Translations under genes and position numbers: made by a program
In this document: positions 19,310-26,230 of the stretch, in pieces
How the letters are laid out: every line of letters starts with the position of its first letter
Numbering within the stretch: position 1 is the stretch's first letter
Source: CALDTK01 sp963837005
GTDB lineage: Bacteria; Bacteroidota; Bacteroidia; Chitinophagales; Saprospiraceae
Direction of reading: 5' to 3'
Length of the DNA: 64,000 nt
NCBI GenBank assembly: GCA_963837005.1
Contig: CAWIMC010000001.1
Location: 1,364,001-1,428,000 of the forward strand
Notes under the pieces: generated by a model
The model's input: only the letters and a program-made list of their open reading frames with translations
Told to the model about the DNA's origin: nothing
Database searches by the model: none

Positions 19310-19348
19310 AGCACCGGGCTGCGGCCAATCGCCTCGTGACCCGGTGCT
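19310..19348 (-). terminator. Possible attenuator between atpE and atpF
   Basis: AGCACCGGG at 19310-19318 pairs with CCCGGTGCT at 19340-19348. Read on the coding strand the stem is followed by TTACTATTTTCTC, a weak terminator tail. It could reduce atpF-H-A-G expression relative to atpB-E, giving the extra c subunits the ring needs (inference). Confidence 0.5.
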
Positions 19349-19358
19349 TGTGTGTTGC

Positions 19359-19373
19359 GTTTTCCCGCAAGGG
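19359..19373 (+). repeat. Dispersed hairpin, stem CCC/GGG, loop GCAA
   Basis: Compensatory stem; six bases past the atpE stop. Confidence 0.8.
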
Positions 19374-19379
19374 AAACAT

Positions 19380-19595
19380 TTAGGCAACCGATTCGCGGAT
19401 AAGCGCGACGACGATAGCGAACAGTGCTGCACCCTCGACGAAGGCGGCGGCGATGATCATCGTGGTCCGGATGTCCCCAGAGGCTTCTGGTTGGCGGGCG
19501 ATGGCTTCGGTGGCTTTACCACCGATCTGTCCGATACCGATTCCTGCGCCTATGACGGCGAGTCCGGCTCCTATTGCTGCAAGTCCTGCTCCCAT
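19380..19595 (-). CDS. atpE: F1Fo ATP synthase c subunit
   Basis: Proteolipid of the rotor ring, 71 residues, two membrane helices joined by the polar loop ARQPEAS. The proton-binding Glu is in FVEGAALFAIVVAL. The residues around it look like an H+ rather than a clear Na+ site, although this cannot be decided by eye. The stop codon is followed within ten bases by a dispersed hairpin copy with a CCC/GGG stem. Confidence 0.97.
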   Translation of the reverse strand: MGAGLAAIGAGLAVIGAGIGIGQIGGKATEAIARQPEASGDIRTTMIIAAAFVEGAALFAIVVALIRESVA

Positions 19596-19637
19596 GATGA
19601 GATGGATTGAAAAAGATGAAAAATGAATCTTACTGCA

Positions 19638-20987
19638 CTAAGCTGGGATGTGGACGGCGAGGTCCCCATCGAGTTCGTGCTCGTGTTCGGTGTGGTGGTG
19701 CTCCTCGACGGCGGCCCCGATGTATAGAGCGCTGAGGAGCGTGAAGATGAAGGCCTGAAGGAAGGCCACGAAAATCTCGAGGAGGTTCATCACGAAGACA
19801 AAAGGGATGGCGAGCAGTGCGCCCATTGCCGACCCGCCGATGCTATTGCCGTTGTCCCCGAACAGGAAGATGAGACCGATGAGGCTCAGGATGATGATGT
19901 GACCTGCGGTGATGTTGGCGAACAGACGAATCATCAGCGTAAAGGGCTTGATGAAGATACCGAGGAATTCGATCGCCGCCATGACGGGCTTGAGCCACCA
20001 GGGCACGCCTGGCATATTGAAGATGTGCCCCCAGTAGGCCCGGTTTCCGCTTAGGTTGACAACCACGAAGGTGACCACGGCGAGCACGAGCGTGAGTCCG
20101 ATGTTACCGGTTACGTTCGCCCCAAAAGGAGCGACGGGGATCAGTCCGAAGAGGTTGACGATCAGGATAAAGAAAAACAGCGTCGCCAGATAGGGGAAGT
20201 ACTTCTCGTACTTCGGCCCGATCATCTCCTTGGCGATATCGTCGCGGATGAACAGGATGATGGGCTCGAAGAAGCTCTGGATGCCGCTCGGCGCCTTGCC
20301 GGCGTTCTTCTTGTATCCACTCGCGACCGCAAAGAAGATCAAGCCAAATAGAATGGCCGCCATGATCATCGTGGCCACGTTCTTCGTGATCGAGAAATCA
20401 ATGAAGCTGTTCCGGTCGAGTAAAGTCGCGGCACTCTCTACGGCGTAGGATTGGCCATCGGCATGGGCCATGAGCGCACCGCCGTTGCTACTCACCACTA
20501 CAGAGTCGAGGTGCGTTACCGCAGAACGGCCTTGCGCATCACTCAAGCGACGCAGCACGCCGTGGTCGAGGAAGTAACCATCGATGATGCGACTCGCGCT
20601 GTGTTCCCCGTCCTGCCCATGCGTCGGGTCGGTATCGTGAGCGTGGCCGTGACCATGCTCCTCGTCTGCGGGATGATCGATCAGGTCTCGGCTGTCCGAC
20701 CCTGCGTGTGCATGGTGCTGGACGCCATGACCCGCGTAGAAGTCGCTCGACCAACCGGTGAAAAACCCATCCACCGATGAATAGGCGATAATGGGCAGGG
20801 GGATGTGGATGTCGCCCCAGAAGTGAAATTCGTTGGCGTCGGAGATGTGGTGCATCACCTGCTCCGAGTATACGACGTCGTCACCGCCGCCAGCGGCGTT
20901 CGCGGAGACAGGGAAGAGGGCCGCAATCACCAGGGCAAATACAGCTAGCAGAGTGGATCGCATACCGGAGTTCCAGGGGCTTTTCAA
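19638..20987 (-). CDS. atpB: F1Fo ATP synthase a subunit
   Basis: Membrane subunit that forms the proton half-channels with the c ring. It has a signal-like N terminus (LLAVFALVIAALFPVSANA) and a long His/Asp-rich periplasmic extension (HGHGHAHDTDPTHGQDG), both usual in this phylum, followed by the membrane domain. The essential Arg is in LMIRLFANITAGH, and a conserved Gln/Glu-bearing last helix is intact. About 449 residues from the first ATG; MRSTLLAVF at 20963 is an alternative start. It heads the operon. Confidence 0.95.
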   Translation of the reverse strand: MKSPWNSGMRSTLLAVFALVIAALFPVSANAAGGGDDVVYSEQVMHHISDANEFHFWGDIHIPLPIIAYSSVDGFFTGWSSDFYAGHGVQHHAHAGSDSRDLIDHPADEEHGHGHAHDTDPTHGQDGEHSASRIIDGYFLDHGVLRRLSDAQGRSAVTHLDSVVVSSNGGALMAHADGQSYAVESAATLLDRNSFIDFSITKNVATMIMAAILFGLIFFAVASGYKKNAGKAPSGIQSFFEPIILFIRDDIAKEMIGPKYEKYFPYLATLFFFILIVNLFGLIPVAPFGANVTGNIGLTLVLAVVTFVVVNLSGNRAYWGHIFNMPGVPWWLKPVMAAIEFLGIFIKPFTLMIRLFANITAGHIIILSLIGLIFLFGDNGNSIGGSAMGALLAIPFVFVMNLLEIFVAFLQAFIFTLLSALYIGAAVEEHHHTEHEHELDGDLAVHIPA

Positions 20988-21174
20988 ATCGGCGGCAAAA
21001 GTAAGACGGATTTTCGGGGCGGACTACCCTCAATTTCAGGACAGCCAACCGAAAGCCGGGGGCCCTCCTACGGGCAGGACCTCAAGCCCCCCGGCGCTGG
21101 GCAACGATGCGGAGGATAGTAGATCTAATCTGTCGTGGCCCACGTACTGCGACACCCAGCGGACCACGGCGCCC
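20988..21174. other. Intergenic upstream of atpB
   Basis: Holds the atp operon promoter by position, but I cannot pick out boxes with confidence. No gene seen. Confidence 0.3.
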
Positions 21175-21738
21175 CTACTCCCCGCCGCCCGCTGCGGCAG
21201 CCACCGCCGCTTCCTCACGGCGCTCCACCGCGATGCCCCGCCGGTACACCTCGTCCGACACCGGCTCCGCCCACACCGTACGCCCGTCGGGATGCTCCTT
21301 CGTCAGCGCCAGCTGCACGAACCAGCTAGCTGTCGTCGGCCGCGCCGTGCCAGTGCTCCACCCCCGGCGGGCACTGCACACGCTCGCCTTTGCGCAACAC
21401 GCGCACGCCCGAGCCCCGCTCCCGGTAGTACCCTACGCCCCCGAGCACGAGCAAGCTCTGCCCCGCGAGGTGGTGGTGCCAGTGGCTGCGGGCCCGTGGC
21501 TCGAAGGTGACGTTGCCGGCCTGCACCGGTTGGGTGGCGTCCTCGACGGTGAGCAACTGCTCGACCCAGACCGTGCCCGCGAAGTTGCCGCCGGTGATCC
21601 TGCGGCCGAGCGGGAAGATGGCGTCGACGCTATCGGGCACGGCCTGGGCTTTCGCCAAAACATAACACAGTAGCGCGGGACCCGAGAGCTGGTGGCGCGC
21701 TGGCCTCCGCGCAAACTTTGCAAAAACAAGTATTTCAC
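21175..21738 (-). CDS. Cupin-domain protein, frame broken
   Basis: Single-domain cupin of the small bacterial group that includes cupin hydroxynitrile lyases and carboxymuconolactone-linked proteins. The core reads FAGTVWVEQLL, NVTFEPRARSHWHHHLAGQSLLVL (metal His-x-His), GVGYYRERG and VQCPPGVEHWHG (third His), then the frame changes near 21330 and continues as AADDSWFVQLAL and TVWAEPVSDEVY. The ATG at 21738 overlaps the stop of the ABM gene upstream, so the pair is probably coupled, but a second frame break is needed before the cupin core. Function of the pair is unknown. Confidence 0.7.
21647..21661 (-). repeat. Dispersed hairpin, stem GGC/GCC, loop GAAA
   Basis: In the cupin gene N-terminal region, read as VLAKA. 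Confidence 0.85.
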
Positions 21739-22118
21739 ATAATATCGCGTTCACCCAGGCGCAGGGCAGCCACCATCTCGAGCGTCGATATCTTGTAGCG
21801 CTGGAAGTGCACCGAGGCGATGTGAGCCTCGTAGGCGGCGCGACTGGCATAAATCCCGAGAATACGTACCGTGTTGGGCGACGCCGGGTCGACGAAGGGG
21901 AAGATCGAGATGACCCCGGGCTCGGTCGCCACCGCGATGCGAGCCTGCTCGAGCGCGATCGCGAGGTAGCGCTCGCGATCCGCCGGCCGCACGTCCACCT
22001 CGGCGATGCGGAACGTGACCTGACCCGGATCGACGGCAGGCGGGTCAAGCGCTGTGGTCCGTCGGCAAGCGATGGCTGTGGCCAAAGTGAGGAGGATCAA
22101 GGGTAGGCGCATAAGCAA
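21735..22118 (-). CDS. ABM-domain (antibiotic biosynthesis monooxygenase-like) lipoprotein
   Basis: 127 residues with a signal and lipobox (LLTLATAIAC). The remainder is one ferredoxin-like ABM domain: ADRERYLAIALEQARIAVATEPGVISIFPF, VRILGIYASRAAYEAHIASVHFQRY. Such proteins include quinol monooxygenases and heme-degrading enzymes, but most are uncharacterised. The lipoprotein form suggests a periplasmic or membrane location. It overlaps the start of the cupin gene by 4 bases. Confidence 0.8.
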   Translation of the reverse strand: MLMRLPLILLTLATAIACRRTTALDPPAVDPGQVTFRIAEVDVRPADRERYLAIALEQARIAVATEPGVISIFPFVDPASPNTVRILGIYASRAAYEAHIASVHFQRYKISTLEMVAALRLGERDIM

Positions 22119-22175
22119 ATACGAATTTTGGCAGAGCCTAAAGGGAAAGAGCGTAGGATGGAGCAGATTTAATCC

Positions 22176-23585
22176 TCACCGCTCTAGCAAACGCGAGAAC
22201 GCCAGCGTGGCCAGCTGCCAGCGCCCCTCACCGCCGCGTCGATACACCTCCGTTACCATGAAGGGATTGGTCACCTCGTTGGCGCCGACCACGGCGAGCA
22301 GTTTAATGCGGTTGTAGACCACGGCTTGGTCCTCGCCGAGCACCTCCACGCTAGCCTCCTCGATGTCGGCCCGCTTGTAGTGGATCCCGCCCGAGCCGAT
22401 CACCGCCAACTCGCGGGCCCGACCCCAGGTCCCGCCCATGTGCACGAACTGCGCTTGTGGGTGGAAGAGTCCCGCGAGGCGCGCCGTGTCCTTGTTGGCC
22501 ATCCAGCGCCACTTGTCGCGTGAGAGCCGCAGGAGTTCGGCCGCGATCGGCTCGACGGGCGCGGCGTCGGCGCCGGCGTCGGCCTCCGCTACGGACACGA
22601 ACCCCACCCCGCTCTGCGAGGTCATCGGGACCACGAGCCGCTGGCGGTCGACGTCGAGGCACATCGAGGCCGCCCCCGGGATGCCGCTCGCGATAAGCAC
22701 GGAGGGCTCGCCGGCGCGCAGCCGCGAGATGCCGCCCCGCGTCACGCTGCTCACGTACTTGGTGCCGTCGGGCATCACGACGATGCCGTCGCCCCCGGGC
22801 TGCGCGGCGTACTCGGTGCGGAGGGTTTTGCCGGAAGGCGTCACCGTGACCACGGCCGAGTCGCCGTAGTTGACCACCACGAGGTTGCTGTCGCGGTCGA
22901 AGGCAATGCCGTTGGGGACCTTGAGCGGCGCCCCGGCGAGCACGATACTGCTCACGCCCGCGGGCGTCGTACGGTAGACGCGCCAGGTATCGGGATCGGC
23001 GTCTGGGCCGAAGTCCCCGCTCTGCGTGGAGTAGACGTTGCCGGCGCGGTCTACGGCGATGTCGTTGATCCAGGGGGAGTCCTCGATGCGGGTGTCGCCG
23101 AGCCGGGCGCCGGTGTGGAGGTCGAAGCGCCGGATCACGGCCACGCGCGGGTCGTCCGGCCCCATGCCGCCGTCGCTGTCGGCGACGTAGAGCACGCCGC
23201 CGGCGATCTCGCTGCCAAACGGATCGTTGAGCGTGAGCGGGGGTGAGAGCGCGCTGCGCTGCTGGGGGGGCTGCACGCCGATCCAGCGGGCCGTGTGCAG
23301 CGAGCCATCGGGATGGAGCTTCGAGACCCAGGCGTCGTTGGCGGCGTTGGGGAGGCGTACGCCCATGTTCATAAGCAGGATGAGCTGGCGCTCGGGGTCG
23401 TAGACGCAGCTCTCGGCCGAGACGATGCCGCCGTACACGGTGACGTTGTCCGACATCGGCGCGAAGCCCCCGGCCTCCGCGACGCCGAGGGGCTGGCCAA
23501 CGGGGTAGGGGGTTTGCGCGTGCGCGATGCCGGTGGCGGCGAGTAGGATGATCGCGAAGGATAGGGTACTAAGACGAGAAGTCAT
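22176..23585 (-). CDS. SMP-30/gluconolactonase-like propeller fused to a SnoaL-like domain
   Basis: A 470-residue exported protein. After the signal (AIILLAATGIAHAQ) comes a six-bladed propeller of SMP-30/gluconolactonase type with blade repeats such as INDIAVDRAGNVY, VPNGIAFDRDSNLVVVNYGD and GDGIVVMPDGTKYVSSV. From about residue 345, a DUF4440/SnoaL-like (NTF2-fold) domain follows: LLRLSRDKWRWMANKDTA, LAGLFHPQAQFVHMGG, and VTEVYRRGGEGRWQLATLAFSRL. The two domains are usually separate genes. The start is the ATG just before the signal. Confidence 0.85.
   Translation of the reverse strand: MTSRLSTLSFAIILLAATGIAHAQTPYPVGQPLGVAEAGGFAPMSDNVTVYGGIVSAESCVYDPERQLILLMNMGVRLPNAANDAWVSKLHPDGSLHTARWIGVQPPQQRSALSPPLTLNDPFGSEIAGGVLYVADSDGGMGPDDPRVAVIRRFDLHTGARLGDTRIEDSPWINDIAVDRAGNVYSTQSGDFGPDADPDTWRVYRTTPAGVSSIVLAGAPLKVPNGIAFDRDSNLVVVNYGDSAVVTVTPSGKTLRTEYAAQPGGDGIVVMPDGTKYVSSVTRGGISRLRAGEPSVLIASGIPGAASMCLDVDRQRLVVPMTSQSGVGFVSVAEADAGADAAPVEPIAAELLRLSRDKWRWMANKDTARLAGLFHPQAQFVHMGGTWGRARELAVIGSGGIHYKRADIEEASVEVLGEDQAVVYNRIKLLAVVGANEVTNPFMVTEVYRRGGEGRWQLATLAFSRLLER
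22825..22839 (+). repeat. Dispersed hairpin, stem GCC/GGC, loop GGAA
   Basis: Inside the SMP-30-like gene. Confidence 0.85.
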
Positions 23586-23601
23586 TTGGTCTCTTTTGTG
23601 C

Positions 23602-23616
23602 GGCTTGCGCCAAAAC
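23602..23616 (-). repeat. Dispersed hairpin, stem GGC/GCC, loop GCAA
   Basis: Just upstream of the SMP-30-like gene. Confidence 0.85.
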
Positions 23617-23700
23617 GAATAAAACGCACTGTTGGGTGGCTCGGCTGGGGTCCGAGGGTGCGCCGCTCGGAAGCGATCGAACGCACCCCGGAGGGCGTCA

Positions 23701-24855
23701 CTACCGTGCCCGCGCCTCCACGCCACTCCACGATAGTACGGGCTCCGGCAGGCGCGCCCCGCGGATCTCCACCGCGCGCACTTCGTCGTTGACTTCGGCC
23801 AGCTCGCCAGGTGCGAAGGCCACGCTGTCCGCCCCGCAGTTTTGCCGCAAGTGCCCCAAATCCGTCGTCCCGGGGATAGGCACGATGTACGGCTTTTGCG
23901 CCAGCAGCCACGCCAGCGCGATCCGGGCCGGCGGTACGCCCTTGCGCTCGGCCCAGCGCCGGACCACCTCGACGAGGGCCACGTTGTGCGCCAGGTTCTC
24001 GGGCTCAAAACGGCCCTCCAGCCTGCGGAAGTCGCCCTCGGCAAATCGCGTGCGGGCGTCGATGTTGCCCGTCAGGAACTGTACCCCGAGCGGGCTCCAG
24101 GGCACGAACCCAATCCCGAGCTCCTCGCACAGCGGCAGCACCTCGGCCTCGGGCCCGCGCCACAGCATCGAGTATTCGCTCTGCACCGCCGTGACCGGGA
24201 GGGCGGCGTGCGCGCGGCGCAGGGTCCCGAGCCCCATCTCGCACAGGCCCCAGTGCAGGACTTTGCCCTCGCGCATGAGGTCTTCGACGGCCCCGGCCAC
24301 GTCCTCGATCGGGACTTTGGGGTCGACGCGGTGCTGGTAGAGCAGGTCGATGCGGTCGGTGTTGAAGCGCCGGAGCATGCCTTCGACGGCCTGCTTGACG
24401 CGGGCCGGCTGGCTGATGCGTCCGCCGTTGCGTTCGCCCGTCTCCAGGTTGATGTCGAACCCGAACTTCGACGTGATCACGACCTCGTCGCGCACCGGCC
24501 CGATGGCCTCCCCGAGGATGCGCTCGCACTCGTGCGGGCCGTAGGCCTCGGCGCAGTCGAAGAAGGTGACGCCGTGGTCGTCGTAGGCCGCGCGCACGAG
24601 TCGCACCATGTCCGGGCGGTAGGGCACGGTGGTGGTGTAGCGGCGGGCCATGTTCTGGACGCCGAGGCCGATGCTCGAGACTTCGAGTTGACCGAGCTTG
24701 CGGCGACCCGGGGCGGTGGCTGGCGTCGGGGTGGTTGGGGTGGTTAGCGTTTTGGCGCATGCCAGCGCGGGCAGGCCTGCACCGAGTACGGGGACGCCGA
24801 CGGCGAGGTCGCGGAGGAAACTGCGGCGGGGGTAAGGCTTAGGGAGTGGGTTCAT
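23701..24855 (-). CDS. Aldo/keto reductase with Tat signal
   Basis: NAD(P)H-dependent oxidoreductase of 384 residues. Twin-arginine signal (PRRSFLRDLAVGVPVLGAG). The catalytic tetrad is visible: Asp and Tyr in FFDCAEAYGPHE, Lys in VITSKFGFD, His in LLYQHRVDPKVP. The cofactor-binding end PIPGTTDLGHLRQN is intact. It resembles YakC/Tas-type reductases. Export with a bound cofactor is consistent with a Tat signal. No frame break. Confidence 0.9.
   Translation of the reverse strand: MNPLPKPYPRRSFLRDLAVGVPVLGAGLPALACAKTLTTPTTPTPATAPGRRKLGQLEVSSIGLGVQNMARRYTTTVPYRPDMVRLVRAAYDDHGVTFFDCAEAYGPHECERILGEAIGPVRDEVVITSKFGFDINLETGERNGGRISQPARVKQAVEGMLRRFNTDRIDLLYQHRVDPKVPIEDVAGAVEDLMREGKVLHWGLCEMGLGTLRRAHAALPVTAVQSEYSMLWRGPEAEVLPLCEELGIGFVPWSPLGVQFLTGNIDARTRFAEGDFRRLEGRFEPENLAHNVALVEVVRRWAERKGVPPARIALAWLLAQKPYIVPIPGTTDLGHLRQNCGADSVAFAPGELAEVNDEVRAVEIRGARLPEPVLSWSGVEARAR
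24749..24763 (+). repeat. Dispersed hairpin, stem GGC/GCC, loop GCAT
   Basis: Loop departs from GNAA. In the Tat signal region of the aldo/keto reductase. Confidence 0.6.
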
Positions 24856-24876
24856 ATTTTGATTTCGATGCAGCGT

Positions 24877-25110
24877 TTAGAGCGGTCTCACCAATCGTCG
24901 GAACTCCCGGCGAAGTCCATACACGAGCGACACGTTCCAGATCAGCTTAGCGTCGGAGGGAATCGCCGTGCGCAGTTCTTGGCTGAGGATATTCTCGAGG
25001 TAGAGCGGGAAGTGTTTTGCCGAAAGGCGTAAAGTCGCCGCCGCGTACACGCCGTCGCGCTGGTCCATGCGCAGGTAATAGAGGGAAGGTACCGCGCCGG
25101 AGGCCGAGGC
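24877..25110 (-). pseudogene. C-terminal fragment of a Bacteroidota outer-membrane protein
   Basis: The last 70 or so residues (LYYLRMDQRDGVYAAATL, KHFPLYLENILSQELRTAIP, IWNVSLVYGL) look like the C-terminal strands of a common phylum-specific outer membrane protein. No signal peptide or earlier barrel strands precede it, and the upstream residues are low-complexity, so it is probably a gene remnant. A dispersed hairpin lies inside at 25014. Confidence 0.5.
25014..25028 (+). repeat. Dispersed hairpin, stem GCC/GGC, loop GAAA
   Basis: In the outer-membrane protein fragment. Confidence 0.85.
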
Positions 25111-25248
25111 TGGGGTAGTCGAACATGGTGACGCAAAGGTTGGCTTCCCGGTGCCCCCCGCCTGTACCCGGATTACGGCTCCGCCGACCAAGGTTACCGC
25201 CGACGCCGCGCCAGGGAGGGCACTGCCGAAGTGTTTTGCCAATTTTAC

Positions 25249-25263
25249 GGCTTACGCCAAAAC
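25249..25263 (-). repeat. Dispersed hairpin, stem GGC/GCC, loop GTAA
   Basis: Before the araC-type gene; a GTTTTGCC at 25233 faces it and could pair with the shared GGC. Confidence 0.85.
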
Positions 25264-25275
25264 CTGCGATGCACT

Positions 25276-26169
25276 ATGTCCGACATCCTCACCTTCGAAA
25301 CCGTCAAGCAGTACTGCGCCTTCAACCGCAACCACACCTCGCACCCCCTCGTGGGCGTGGTTGATCTCTCGCGCGCCGACGAGCGGGCGCTGCGGCGGAT
25401 GCGCTTCAACTTCTATACCGTCTTCCTGAAGGAGGTCAAGTGCGGCGACCTGCGCTACGGCTGCCAGTACTACGATTACGACGCCGGCACGCTCGTCTTC
25501 GTGGCCCCGGGCCAGGTGCTCGGCGAGGACAGCGGCGAGACCTACCGACCGAAGGGCCTCGCGCTCGTGATTCACCCGGACTTTTTGCTCGGCTCCACGC
25601 TCGGCGAGCGCTTTCACGACTACCGCTTCTTCGAGTACCAGGCCAACGAGGCGCTGCATCTCTCCGACGCGGAAGAGGCCATGGTCAAGGAAGTCTTCGG
25701 CAAGATCGACGCCGAGCTTCGGCAACGTATCGACCGGCATACGCGGCAGCTCGTGTTAAGCAACATTGAGTTGCTGCTCAACTACTGCGTGCGCTTCTAC
25801 GACCGGCAGTTCATCACGCGCGAGGTGGCCAACCAGGGCGTCGTCGCGCGCTTCGAGCGCCTGCTGCACGACTACTTCCACGCCGGCCGCGCCCGCGAGG
25901 AGGGCCTGCCGACCGTGGCCGCCTGCGCTGAGCAGTTGCATCTATCGCCCAACTACTTCGGCGACCTCATCAAGAAAGAGACCGGGCTCTCCCCCCAGGA
26001 GCATATCCAGGCCAAGGTGATCGCCGTGGCCAAGGAGCGCATCTTCGACCCGGAGTCGTCGATCAGCGAGGTGGCGTACTCACTGGGTTTCGCGTACCCG
26101 CAGCACTTCACGCGGCTGTTCAAGCGCGTGACGGGCGTGACGCCGGGGGCGTGGCGGGGGATGAACTGA
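25276..26169 (+). CDS. AraC-family transcriptional regulator
   Basis: 298 residues. An N-terminal AraC-ligand-binding-like region (FYTVFLKEVKCGDLRYGCQYYDYDAGTL) is followed by a C-terminal double helix-turn-helix: PTVAACAEQLHLSPNYFGDLIKKE and SISEVAYSLGFAYPQHFTRLFKRVTGVTPGAWR. I use the ATG that gives MSDILTFETVKQ; an upstream ATG at 25231 would translate two abutting copies of the dispersed hairpin. It may control the aldo/keto reductase or SMP-30 genes, which are divergent from it. Confidence 0.9.
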   Translation: MSDILTFETVKQYCAFNRNHTSHPLVGVVDLSRADERALRRMRFNFYTVFLKEVKCGDLRYGCQYYDYDAGTLVFVAPGQVLGEDSGETYRPKGLALVIHPDFLLGSTLGERFHDYRFFEYQANEALHLSDAEEAMVKEVFGKIDAELRQRIDRHTRQLVLSNIELLLNYCVRFYDRQFITREVANQGVVARFERLLHDYFHAGRAREEGLPTVAACAEQLHLSPNYFGDLIKKETGLSPQEHIQAKVIAVAKERIFDPESSISEVAYSLGFAYPQHFTRLFKRVTGVTPGAWRGMN

Positions 26170-26173
26170 GTGC

Positions 26174-26211
26174 GCGGGGTAGGTTCGACGCGCTCCGCGC
26201 GCCAACCCCGC
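26174..26211. terminator. Hairpin between araC-type gene and TonB receptor
   Basis: GCGGGGT pairs with AACCCCGC around an inner CGCGCTCCGCGCG stem. Convergent position, same core as the repeats at 1949 and 55594. Confidence 0.55.
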
Positions 26212-26230
26212 ACATCCTCTGCCCCGGCGC

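Noticed and set aside
24877..25242. Complete 121-residue gene
   Set aside because: Only the C-terminal 70 residues look like protein; there is no signal peptide and the family is normally far longer.
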